Positions 30,566-42,600 of a stretch of 64,000 bases of DNA are shown here, piece after piece. The stretch's first letter is position 1. Every line of letters starts with the position of its first letter. The notes under the pieces were generated by a model. That model saw nothing but the letters and a program-made list of their open reading frames with translations. It searched no databases and was not told where the DNA came from. Both the position numbers and the translations under genes were made by a program. Source of the stretch: Zygnema cylindricum (lineage: Eukaryota; Streptophyta; Zygnematophyceae; Zygnematales; Zygnemataceae); contig JBBHKE010003080.1 of assembly GCA_037447655.1 (NCBI GenBank), forward strand, positions 62,001-126,000, given 5' to 3'.

Positions 30566-31493
30566 GAGAGAGGGAGAGAGAGGAGAGGGAGAGGGAGAGG
30601 GAGAGGGAGGGAGAGAGAGAGGGAGAGGGAGAGTTGGATGGGAGGCGGATCCAATATGTGTCACTTCGGCTGCTGCTGTGAATCCTTGAGACAGGAAAGT
30701 GCACTTGAGTAGGGAGAGGGAGAGAGAGAAGGAGAGAGACAACGGGGGAGAGAGTGAGAGGAAGAGAGGAGAGAAAAGAATGAATGTTGTACGCAACAAA
30801 GAAATTAATGTATAAAGGATAGTTGCGGAGCTCTTGGGCTTTGAGAGTTGAGTTTTCTTTTGAGAGGGCATAAATTTTTGAGAAATTTTCTAAATAGTAA
30901 AAGTGGTAACATTGTTACATTTTTTGTAAAAGAATTTCGATCTTTTTTTATTGGGTTTTACTCTTCAATTTGATCGTTGTTGAAAAGATGCTGAAACCAC
31001 TTATTACTCTAAAATAAGTTGAGAAAATTGAATGGGTACAAAAAACAACTGTATTAGAACTAATGACCTTTTCTTTTATGTTATTGTTTTTTTTTTATTT
31101 GTTGGATAGTAGAAATCAATATATTTACTTTTCATTCAAATTGTGATTGTTTTTTAGGGAAAGCAATTTATCCCTGTAGTTTAATTTAGTTTAGTGAGGC
31201 AAAAACCTTCAAAAACTACATGGACTCAATATCTATTAATTGTCATTTCTAAAACAAACTTTATAAAGATACTGTGAATCCTTATTACCGTTAAACAATA
31301 ATTACTATGAGGACCTTTTTAGCTTTAATAAATTCTATTCCCGGTCCAAATAATGTGACCGATTGTGAACCGGAAAAGAATTAGTTCAAGAGACTTGTGC
31401 CAATCTTGTGTGGGTGTAGGGTGCCCGAACACCTAACACTAATTTGGATACACATTCCCATAGAGTAGCCTTGCTTATCCTTTTTGTTTGCTT
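30566..31493. other. 3' flank of NADSYN1
   Basis: GA-rich sequence (to about 30780) continues directly from the stop codon, followed by AT-rich DNA with no supported gene. The 3' UTR probably lies here; AATAAA-like strings occur but I cannot pick the used signal. Confidence 0.5.
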
Positions 31494-31590
31494 CTCTTTA
31501 CATGTAGTTTTTCAGTTTTGGCATTGCCGCCCGTTTTTGTTCCCATGACTTAGATGGTTTACGATCACGCTTTTTAATAAAGTCGGGTGT
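31494..31590 (+). mobile_element. LINE 3' tail fragment
   Basis: TGTAGTTTTTCAGTTTT...GCCGCCC...CAGATGGTTTAC-type sequence matches the 3' UTR of the larger LINE at about 35285-35360. The body is absent, a typical 5'-truncated copy. Confidence 0.7.
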
Positions 31591-31843
31591 GGGGTCAGAT
31601 GTCGCAATCGGGTACCCGATTTTTTATTTTTTATTTGTTTTTGAATCACCCGGTTGAATCCGGCCGCCCCAAAAATTTGGCATCTCCGACGCGGCCAGCT
31701 GGGTATGGATCGGGTGCGGATTCGGGTACCAGATTGCGACCGCTGGTGTGGGACTGTGGGTAGGGTATCCAATAGCCTGTGTTCACATCATGGACTTTTA
31801 GAACTTGTGAGAACAGGTTCGCTCGATTTCCCCCCGTCTTTAT

Positions 31844-33184
31844 TAGGGTGCGCCTCCATGTGCCAAAGTAAGGGATTTTTTCTGTCGCTTTCTTGTAAAA
31901 CTTAGAGCCGTACCGCGTAAGTTTCAACCGTACAAAAAATTAGAAAAAAAAAGAGGTACATTTTGCGTCATCGTCAAATTTAGGATGTACTACATGTTGT
32001 CGTCTTGTGTTCTTCAACCCACGGCCACACCAAAAAATGTCATCTTTAAACTTTTCTTTAAAACACATGGACGATGTGTTTTAAAACAAAGTATTTTCTA
32101 AAAACACATAGGAACACGTATTCGCAAGTGTAAAAAAATTTACAAAAGTTTCAAACGAATTCAAGCGACGGTGAAAGGTACACAATTCGTTATGTTTTGT
32201 CCATTTGCGTCCATCAAAATACACAATTTGTTTTGTTTTGTCGCGTTCCGTTCACTACGGATTTTTGCATTCCAGGGGTCTGAAAATTACGTTGCCATTT
32301 GACGAAATCGTGAGATATCTCAGAGGGCGCCTCAGCAAGTCGCACACGCCGCCTCTCTTACGCAGCCTCACATTCTCTCCTTTAAACTTCATCACTCCTT
32401 CAAACTTCACTATTCCTCATCCTTTCACGAGGCGGCTCTACGCTGACCGGTGGGAAGTTGGAGAAAACTTTTTTTGCCTTAAAAAAATGAAAATCCACAA
32501 TTATCATTGCTATGTTTTTTAACTCGGACAAAAGCGGATAATAGGTCTATTTTATTATGTTGTTTCATCTGAAAATTTTACCACGTTTTTACAGCCTCGG
32601 AATTACCAAAAAAAAAAACTAATTATTGTGCTTAATATTGGTTTTATTACGTCACACCTAATCTACTGCGCAAATCGGTTATTCTAAAACCAAATTTTAT
32701 TATGATTATTATTATTCATTTTTATTTGTTTTTCTTTATTGTCTTTAACTCTTTACACAAGAATGAAAAAATCAATGGAGTTAAAAAGAAAACTTAAATT
32801 ATTGGTGATTATATCAAATATGAGATAGGTTTCTCAAATAGGAATAGAGATTCAAAGCGCGTGGAAATTGCCAAAAAGGCAGCCGTACAAGGAAGGCAGC
32901 GTCAGCTATGGACAACATTCATGGACAAAGGGTTGAAAAGGTAAATGTCTACAAATGTCACATAAAATTATGCGGCGTCACTGACAATTTTGAACAATCA
33001 GGTGTCTCATCACACATTGTAGACGTTGACAGCCGTCACGGGCATTGTCAACGTATGCAATCGTCACACCCTTAAGTAACAATTTTTTTTTGTTACACAT
33101 TGGGACACCTGAAATCCGGATCCGCGGGATATGCGCTGAAAAACAAAGTAAGTTCGCTAAGTTTCAAGTACATGAGACGCCCTA
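31844..33184. mobile_element. Non-autonomous hAT-B derivative
   Basis: The left end TAGGGTGCGCCTCCATG and about 370 bp after it closely follow the left end of the autonomous element at 57705. The right end GTTTCAAGTACATGAGACGCCC matches its right end. The transposase is absent. A 105-codon frame inside (32205-32522) has no recognisable domain. No clear target duplication is seen. Confidence 0.75.
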
Positions 33185-33312
33185 AGCAACAATATATCAC
33201 CTTGAGATGACATTAAAATACATTCGGAAAAGGAAATTTACAAGAAAAACCAAACTTACAATGTCACCTCGAGTCTCTTCTTCACTCCCCTGTTCCTCCT
33301 ATTTTCATCCAA

Positions 33313-35400
33313 CCAGCATTCCATGACTATTTCTCTCCTCATCAGTTTGGAGTGGCCACGAGAGGAGATTGTGAGGCCGTGGTCCACAAGATTCGAGCTT
33401 TGTTGTATGTACATCCGGATTGGTTGGTCATTTAGGTCAACGTTTCCAATGCCTTCAATACGGTGGATCAGAACGTCATTTTTTCAGAGCTTATGTCGGC
33501 TCCATCTCCGATTGTCCAATTATTCCCCTTTGTGAGGGCTTTTTATTCTTTGACCAGCAGCCTTTCCTTCTCGGCCGACGGTGATCTCATTCCTCTCTCC
33601 TTTGCGACCGGCACTCACCAAAGCGACCCTTTGGGCGGACCTTTGTTCGGCCTCGCCCATTACCGGGCCCTCCGTGTTTCCGCAACAACTTTTCCTTCTT
33701 TCCTTTTCCCTTCGGTTGCAGATGATACGCACATTATTGGACCTAAGGGAACAAGTCATGTCGGCGTATATTTGTTTCAAGGAACGTTTAGCCAAGCTCA
33801 ACCTTTCAGTCCAGCCCTCGGAATGTGTTATTCGGTCCTCTAAGGACATTCCACTTTTCTTTACTACCCCTCCTGGTTTTCAAACTCCTTTTCCCTCAGA
33901 TGGCATTCATGTGCTGGGTTGCCCCCTTGGTTCGGATACTTTCGTGACCCAATTTCTTGATGATGCTCTACGACAGATTTGGCCAACGTGGACGACCTTC
34001 CTCACCTTCCCGATCTCCAAGTGGCTTTTGCTATGTTAACCATGTGTTTCCCCCACCGCCCTTCCTACCTTACTCGTACTTCCCCTCCCACCCCGACGTT
34101 TGTCTCCTCTCTCTCCGCCTTTGATGATCGCCTCATAGATGTTCTCCACACTCTACTAGGTCGTGGGGCATTCGATCGTGAGTCAGGGCCTTCGGCCCGC
34201 ATTCAAGCATCCCTCCCTGTCTGTACGGGGGGGTTGGGTCTATTATCGACTGCCCATGTTGCTCCCGCTGCATATTTGGGAAGTTGGTGCCTTATTGCCT
34301 CCACTTTTGTTACTCGCTTCTTGGCCGAGGACACCCTTGTTCTCGCCACCGTGGTCCCCCGGGTTTCAGACGGTGTGTTCGCCCTCCAGCGGTTTCTATT
34401 AGACGCGTCATGTTCTCTTCCTCCTCATGCCCTAGTGGATGCGCTGCTTTTTTCCACCCTTGTTACGAAATCCGTTGAGCGTCTCCAGGAATCGATTTCT
34501 GATCGGTTTGTCTCCGCCATTAAATCCGAGCTTCTCAAGGGGCTTCCCTCTGATTCTTCGCGTGCCTGTATTCTCTCTTGCGAAGAGTTGATCCAGGCGC
34601 ACGACACTATTCGTGACGCCGTTGCGATTATCGCTTCGGAGGGGGGCTTTTCTGTGCATCGCGAGGTTTCTCATATTATTCCCTCGCGCCGGGTCGATGT
34701 TGTTTTGCTCGATGGTGCCCGTTGCATCTTCGGTGATATTGTTTTGGGGAACCCTACTTCGGCTACAGTTGCTGGTCAGGCGACTCGACATGTTGGGGTG
34801 GCAGCTCATGATGTTGCTAAGGCGAAAGAGCGTGATTATGCCCACCGGAACCCTATGGATGACTTTATTCCGATGGCGGTCGAGATCTTTGGTTGTTTGG
34901 GTGTTGCGTTGGACGAGTTTCTCCGTACTTGTGCTCGACGTGCTTTCGAGCGACGAGGACCTGGGAGCCCTCCTCCTTCGGTCCTTACTTCTTTTTATCG
35001 TCAACGTTTATCTGTGGCTTTACAGCGAGTGCAGGCTTTTATTCTCCTTCGGTCGGCTATGGCGGTTATGGATCGTCGACGTGTTCCGGAACTCCCTCAA
35101 CGTGCTCCCCCGGGATTGGGGGACTTACGGGGTTGCTTTTGGTGGATACTTAATAGAGTTGGGGTTGGGCTTGTAGTTTTGGTTTTGTTTGTTGCGGTGC
35201 TTCTCGTTTTGGGTTTGGGTGCTTTTATTTTACTTGCCATTTTTATGTGTTCACGTTGCCTTCTTTGTTTTTTATTGCCCTGCTTGTAGTTTTTCAGTTT
35301 TTGCCTTGCCGCCCCTTTTGTACCCCCATACTCAGATGGTTTACCATCGTGCTTTTTAATTTATCCTGTCCCCCCCTTTTTTTTCATTCAATAGAGTTAG
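33313..35400 (+). mobile_element. 5'-truncated LINE (non-LTR retrotransposon)
   Basis: Starts abruptly inside the reverse transcriptase and ends with a non-coding 3' tail. The tail sequence recurs in the fragment at 31494, and the protein end in the fragment at 35771. It lies between the convergent NADSYN1 and MTRR-like genes. No target duplication was identified. Confidence 0.85.
33340..35289 (+). pseudogene. Broken LINE reverse transcriptase
   Basis: Landmarks in order: QFGVATRGDCEAVVH and NVSNAFNTV (palm), GTHQSDPLGGPLF, VADDTHIIG (the catalytic double Asp, usually Y/F-A-D-D), then GCPLGSD and the C-terminal GGLGLLSTAHVAPAAYLGSW typical of LINE polyproteins. There is an in-frame stop near 33435 and at least two frame changes (about 33760 and 33980). 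Only the last part (33979-35289, 436 codons) is one long open frame. It is dead as an enzyme. Confidence 0.85.
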
Positions 35401-35770
35401 AACCTCCTGTAATGTCCTCCCTACTCAAAGAGGGAAAAGATGTGACACAAGTGTGAGTGTGCGTCGCCCAGAAACCTCCAAAAAATTGCCACCTGTCATG
35501 TTGAACACTAGAACCCTCTAAATTTAGACAAGGGACCTAAATTGCTTAATAACAACCCAAATAGGAAATAATAGACAAACCTCATGTACTATCGTACTAC
35601 ACCAAGTCCCGACAAACATCCTTGGTATGTGTGCCCATGTGTTTAAGTATTGGGTGGTTTTTTTTTTTGTTGTTTCCTCCAAAGTCCAGTTCCCAAAGAG
35701 AAAATCTTTTGCCGTACAAAAAATTGCAAAAAACCGCGGTACAATGAATGTCATCTTCATAGTTTGAATA

Positions 35771-36000
35771 TACTTGAACATTTATTTTTGGTTTTACAAC
35801 GAGTGCAAGCATTTATCCTCCTTCGGTCGTCTATTACAGTTATGGAATGTCGACGTGTTTCAAAACTCCTTCCCCGTGCACACTCGGGCTTGTGGGACTT
35901 ACGAGGGCTTAGGGCTTTTTGTAAGTTTTGAGTTTTTGTTTCTGCACTATGTTAGGTCTTTCACTATGTGTTTGTATCTTCGCTGGGTGTCTTTGTTTAC
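35771..36000 (+). mobile_element. Second truncated copy of the same LINE
   Basis: TTTTACAACGAGTGCAAGC...CTTCGGTCG...TGTCGACGTGTT follows the C-terminal coding region of the LINE at 35021-35170 with many substitutions, so it is an older copy. Confidence 0.8.
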
Positions 36001-36023
36001 CCGTCCTTTTTTAGTGTGTTCGT

Positions 36024-36060
36024 TGCTCCCTCCCTCCCTCCCCCCCTCCCCCCCCTCCCC
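36024..36060 (-). other. Potential G-quadruplex (C-run on the plus strand)
   Basis: Several runs of three or more C separated by single T form, on the minus strand, a G-rich tract with more than four G-runs. It lies about 600 bp past the MTRR-like stop codon. Confidence 0.6.
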
Positions 36061-36657
36061 ATTTTGAGAAATGGGGCAAGGTTATTTGATGAAAAAAATA
36101 AAAAAACATCACCGACAAACATTGTGTACAACTACAAGTTGATCTGTGTGAAAAAATAATTAATAGAGAATCAAAGATTCTGCAGTATACATTAAATATA
36201 GTAACTGTATGCCAAATATGACGCTAAAAGCTACCCTTTCTATACATTATTTATTTTTAGTGTTATACCAAACTAGGAATCGTCTCCCATTCTATTTCAC
36301 ACACATAATATATTATTTTTTGTTAGTTTGACCTCCTTTGCAAGTCAACCCTTTTTTCAGATGGATTCCGTCAACCTTTTTTTTTTTTTCTCTTTTTTTT
36401 TTATTTTTTTATATATATTATAATTCTTTGCATACCATTAGAACCTAAAATCCCAATATATAAAAAGAGACGCGTTTAATACTAAATATTACAATTGTCC
36501 TTCCGACACCATTACAACAATAATCCTTTCCACATACAATATGTATAAAAATACATACTTTACGTCTCCTACTCCCTCTACTACCAACGTCAACGAAACC
36601 AAACGCCAAAAATGTAACCATTACTAACCAAAAAAAAAAACGTTTTTTTCTTCTCCT

Positions 36658-39600
36658 TTAGGACCAAATATCTCTAATGTACCTCTTATCCGTCACCATC
36701 CCCCCTAAATACGCTATGGCGAGACTCTCCTTCATATTCCCATGCTCGGCCACCAGGGCCACGAGAGCTGAGTGCACGTCTTTTGCCATGTGGGCGCCAT
36801 CCCTGCCAATATAAGGTTACAAGGAATCAGTATCATGCAAAGCTTCCAGGTGAAAAGAACAAGGATTAGGTGTCACGCCGAGTTTCAAAGTAGACCGAAT
36901 AAGAATAAGTATCACGCAAAATGTCAAAGTAACAAAAATAAAACAAGTATCACATAAAGGTTCAAAGGAAACCGAATAACAGTTTCACGCAAATTTTTTA
37001 AGTAACAAAAAAAAAGTTTCTCTTTCTCGTATAGAGCCAATCACAGTGCTCCAAAGAAAACAGAATACGAATGAGTATCACGCTAAGGTCAAAGTAGCAA
37101 AAATAGAAACAAGTATCACACAAAGGTTCGAAGTAAGCAGAATAAGGAGTTTCTCTTTCTCTTCTGGAGCCAATCACAGGGCTCCAAAGGAAACGGAATA
37201 AGAATGAGTATCACGCTAAGGTTCAAAGTAATAATAATAGGGACAAGTATCACACAAAGGTTCAAAGTAAGCAGAATAAGGAGTTTCTCTTTCTCTCTTT
37301 TTTGGAGCCAATCATAACGCTCCAAAGAAAACCGAATAAGAAAGAATATTCTTACGTATCACACAAATTTTCAAAGTGACAATAATAGAAACAAGTATCA
37401 CACAAAGGTTCAAAGTAAACAGAATAAGGAGTTTCTCTTCCTATTCAATCACAATGCTCCAAAGAAAACAGAATACGAATGAGTTTCACACTAAGGTTAC
37501 AAGGAATCAGTATCTCGCAAAGTTTCCAGGTGAAAAGAACAAGGATTAGGTGTAAAACAGAATTTCAGGGTAAACATAATAAGAACAAGTTTCACAAGAG
37601 GGGGAGGGGGAGGGGGAGAGGGAGAGGGAGGGGGAGAGGGAGAGGGAGAGGGAGAGGGAGAGGGAGAGGGAGAGGGAAGATTTTACTCACCCGCAAACAA
37701 AGATATGAGCCTTGGGATGTTTCAACAGTGAGTAAAGTGAATTTGCAACCTTGTATTCCAAGACAACGGTTTTTTGTCTTTATCTAAGTTCCCCCGTACC
37801 GAAACAAAAACAGAAAAGAAAACAAAAACAGAAGAAAACAAAAACGAAAAGAGGAAGAAATTAAAAACTAAACAAATGAAAGACACAAAAACTAAAAAAA
37901 TGTAGGAAATGAAACTAGAGTGAATAAAAAGTGTCAATACACTTTAATAATATCAGAGAAAAAAAGAAAACATCACTTCAAATATATTGGTCCAGGCTTC
38001 GATTGGCAACAATAAGTCTCTCCCAATTTAAAAAAATGAGGTTTAAAAAAAAAACAAAAAAACTCACTTTCAATGTATCGGTCCAAGCTCTGATTGGCGA
38101 CAAATTCATAAACAAGAAAAGCCTCTCCATCCTCCACACAATACCCAAATAATTTCACCAAATGGGGGTGATGGAGCTGCCCCAAAATTTTTATCTCATC
38201 CTGATCGAAAAAAAAAAAAGGCAAAAGAACAGCTTGAAAAGGGAGAAACAAAGAAAGGAAGAACGGGACAAAGGGAGAAAGAAAGGGAGAATGCGAGAAA
38301 GGAAGGGAGAAAGGGAGACAAGGAGGGAGAAAGAGCGAAGGGGAGAAAGGGAGAAGGGGAGGGAGAAACGGAGGAATGATAGAAAAGGAGAAGGGACTCG
38401 ATGTTGCATCAAGTTAACAGTAAGAATGGCTATTGTACCTGGTTGATGTACCATATGCTAGTGTGAGTGAATCAATGAATTAGTAATGAACATGACCGAT
38501 TTTATAAAATTGAACAATTAAAACACACTATCTTAACTATTGTTTGTCAAACTACTCGTAACCAATAGTATTTAACTCTTTAAATTAGTGTTATTTAAAA
38601 TAATAAATGGGAACAGTACTTAACATGACTCCCTAAATTGGTGTTATTTATAACAATAAATGGGAAAGGTACGTACTAAACAAAGTTACGTCGCCAATAG
38701 TTGTTATGATTATATGCATTTTAATTTACTATTAAACCCTCATAAATCCTTCTATATAATTTACAATGGGCAGTATACGGGTATAAGAGAGAAAGGAAGA
38801 AAGGAAGAAATGGAGAAAGGAGGAAAGGGAGAAAGGGAAAAAGGGAAAAAGGGAGAAAGGGAGGGAGAAAGGAAAGGAAAAAGGGGGAAAGGAAGAAAGA
38901 GAGAACAGGAGAAACGGGGAAATAGAGAAAGGCAAAAAAGGGACAACGGTAGAACGTGAGGGAGAAAGGAAGAAAGGGAGAAAGGAAGAAAGGGAGAAAG
39001 GGATAAGATACCGAGTAGAAAAAAAAAATTATCTAGAATGCCTCAAGGTCATTTCTTCCGTACAGGAGAAAGACAGACGCAGGCAAAACTTAACTCTATC
39101 TGGAAGTCAACCAAAAATTTCAATAAAAATGTGTTTCCAGACCACATTCAAAAAAATGCATTAGAATTCCTGGAATTAGTCCATACAATAACTTTCACCT
39201 TCAAACTTTTTAAAAAGAATTTCACTATCTCAAAAAAAAAATGTGGATTACAAACGATTTTTGAGACCTTTTTCTGTGAATATGACGTTTCCTTACAGTT
39301 TCCCCATCCATACTATTTAGTCCATCCATACTGATAAATTAGTCCATCCATACTAATAAGAGGTGAGTAAGTGGTTAGAAATTGTACTAATGGTACGTCC
39401 AAGTAATTATGTTCAAAACTATTATCTTCATGGGAAAAAAAAAATGAATAAAAAAAAGGAGTCATATACTATACAACCTGTAACTTTTCTTCCATTGTTT
39501 CCTGGCAGTATCATATTAAAATGCCAGTTGTAAGTTAAACAAGAACAAGTTCCTAAACATGATTTTTGAATGCAAAGTCTCTTCCCCTCTCTCTCTTCCA

Positions 39601-42600
39601 ATCAAAACACGAAAAAAATGTCTCTCTCACCTTGTCTTTTTGTGCCCGCGAGAATGCTACCACCAGCTTCGTAAGTGTTCCCTCTTTCTCAAAATCCTCC
39701 AAATCTTCTTTATAAAGATAGTCCTCGTCCTCTCGACGACACCCGTAAAACAACCACGCCTCCCCAATATCACTTCCTCCCTCTCCTCCCTCGCCTCTCT
39801 CTCGTCTTTCTGCCAATTTCACCTTTCTTTCTTGCAGAAACCCTCGGAAAGGACCGACACCGGTCCCCGGACCAATCATAATCATCGGAGCTTCTAAACT
39901 TTTGGGAGGCTGAAAATTTCCTCCTTCCTTCACAAAAACAGGAAGTTTTACTATAGGAAGACTATTTAGACTCCTTTCTCTACTCGAAACCATGTCCAAA
40001 AGTTTTTCCATGTAGTTTGTGGCGACACCGAGAAACAGTCTTCCATTCAAAGTCTCCATTTTTACCACACTAAAAGCAACTTGTATGTGGTTGGGATCGA
40101 AAATTGAAGAATTTGTGATCGAATAAAATCGAGAAACGAGAGGCGGTAAACTGTCGAATAAGTGTGCTAAGTCCGGATTACATGATGGAAAACGAAGGAG
40201 AAGATCGAGTAATCCCGGTCTTCCTTCTTGAATTTCTGTCTTGTATACATCTTTTCCTCCTCTACTTGACAAAAATAACAGCTTCGTTTTTTCTTTTGAA
40301 CTTGAACAATGTTCGGCTAACATTCGAAGTAAACCTTTTTTCGCAACCGCCGTAATATCCACATATTGGAGAAATGCCTGTCTCAAAGTACAAGGCTGTT
40401 TAATATGACTTAAAGACTCTTTCTTTCCCTCTGAATCTAATGAGATAACTCTAAACCTTTTGTTCCCATTCACACCTAATCTCTCTACTAACTTGTCGAC
40501 TGTCTCTACACTATTTTGAGGAATTACTCCAATAGAGTCTCCGGCTTTGAATGTCATCCCACTTCCTTTAATATCGACTTCCATATCGATTACTACTCTT
40601 TCTGACCAAGAAGGGGTCATATATTTCGCATGACTGACAGGAGCCATAAATGGAGAAGAGATAGAGGGAGGAAAATTTTGTTCAATTTTTTCCAAACTTT
40701 TGTTGTCTTCGACTTCGTTTTCTTCGAGCCATTCAAGTTTCACCCTACAGGGTTGGAGAGCAGGTACACCCACCAGTTCCACTTCTTCTTCTTCTTCCTC
40801 CTTTACCTCATTAATAGATTTTGCTCCTAAAGCTCCATTGACAACTTCCTGTTTTATTGATTCTTTTGAATATGTTTCTTTAAAAGGTTCCCAGAGACCA
40901 GCTTCCCATTCGTCCACAATATCCTCCAAACTGCCCAAAAAAGAATTTCAAAAAATTCTGTCAGTTTCTACCATTCCATGAGGAAATCCCACCAAACAGT
41001 TTTTCAAAACATAACTTTTCTGTCAGTTTTCCAGCCCATCATGAGGAGAATCATAGCATGAATGTCCTTAAATATTAAATATTCTGTCAGTTTATGCGAG
41101 AAATCCTCAAGTAAATGATTGAGAATGTTAAATTTTGTGTCAGTATCTACCACTTCATGCGGAAAATCTTAACATAAATGTCCTTGAATGTAAAATTTCA
41201 TGTCAGTTTCAATCACTTCATATGGCCAGTAAAAAATGTCTGAGTTTACATCAATTACTACCACGCCATGTGGAAAATCCTAGAAGAAATATGAAAATCC
41301 TAGAAGAAATATGAAAATCCTAGAAGAAATATGAGAATCCTAGAAGAATTATGAAAATCCTAGAAGAAATATGAGAATCCTAGAATAAACATGAAAATCC
41401 TAGAATATGAGAATCCTAAAACAAACATGACAATCCTCGAATAAATATGAGAATCCTAGAATAAATATAAAGTCCTCTCAGAAAGATATACGCACCCCTC
41501 CACCTCATCGGCTTCGCAGCATTTGTAGAAGCAAGTTGCCCCGAGCTCCGGTAGTCGCGTGGAAAAAACTCGAGGAACAGACATAAAACGAGTAAAATTG
41601 GAGTCCCCCAATCCTACTCCAAAAATACATTTTCAAGAAAAATAAAATTCGTTGAGGATTTTTCGCTCATTCTCGGCAAAAGATAGAGCAGTAATTTAAA
41701 AAAAGTAACTAATTCAAAATTAAGTAAGCTAAGATGGAGAAAGCAGTGAATAAAACAAATGAAACGGTGCTATTCTGAACCTCAAGCTCCTCATAAAAAT
41801 AACAGTTATATAAGACAAGAAATTGTTTTCTGTTATGCAATCAATGTTTTTAACAAGAAACCTTGGTCGATGTTATGTTTGTGAGCAATACCCGCCAATT
41901 AACAAAAACATACCAAAATTCAACATTTCCAACCACATCAAAATAGAAAAGATATTCACAATTTCACCAAATTATTCTAATGTCTGCAAACAACTTTACT
42001 GCCAATCGATATTAAAGTTAATAATACTATTTATTTAGTTAAGTGCAACAAATAAGCCCAGTGGCAAAACACAATTTAATGATGTTAAAACTAATAATTC
42101 ATTGGATGGGCGGTGTACTGGTTCTAAATGGTGTAAACAGTTCTCACCTAAAACAGTATACTGAAGACCTTCCAACAAAGTTGGAGAGAGGGTTTTTCGA
42201 CGAATTGCGTTAAAAAAGGTTTCACAGTTTTCAGGAGGATCACCGTCTCCTGTACTCGAAACTACAAAAATCGCAATAGCCACACTTGGCAACTTTGTCT
42301 GTGGGTTTAAAAAACACAAGAAATATCCATCCGGGTTAAAACTGAATGTACTGGTTAAACTGAATGTACTTGTTAAATTTGGAGCGGTTAAACGAATGCA
42401 GAATAAAACACTTTATGAGCTATATTGTATAAGCAAATTACTTTAAAATCAAGTTCTCAACTAAACGACTGAAAAAATTAAAGTTTCTCGTCAATAGAAA
42501 TATAACAACAACCAAACTTGTATCAATTGCGTACACATCGACCTCTCCACATACTACGAAAGTATGATGCTTCCAAAATTTATGTTTTTTTTTATTTCCG

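Noticed and set aside
30373-30871. Frames over the GA-rich region after NADSYN1
   Set aside because: Low-complexity shadows; the last true codons are in the frame ending at 30565.
32205-32522. 105-codon frame as a cellular gene
   Set aside because: Lies within a non-autonomous hAT derivative, with no domain or splice evidence.
33313-33340. Start codon for an intact LINE protein
   Set aside because: The element begins mid-reverse-transcriptase with a stop and frame changes; it is a truncated copy.
37973-38251. A complete receptor-like kinase gene
   Set aside because: Only one exon's worth of kinase sequence is present; no ATP-binding loop or catalytic loop within several kb.
41281-41470. 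CRISPR array
   Set aside because: Contiguous 20-bp tandem units with no unique spacers, in a eukaryotic intron.
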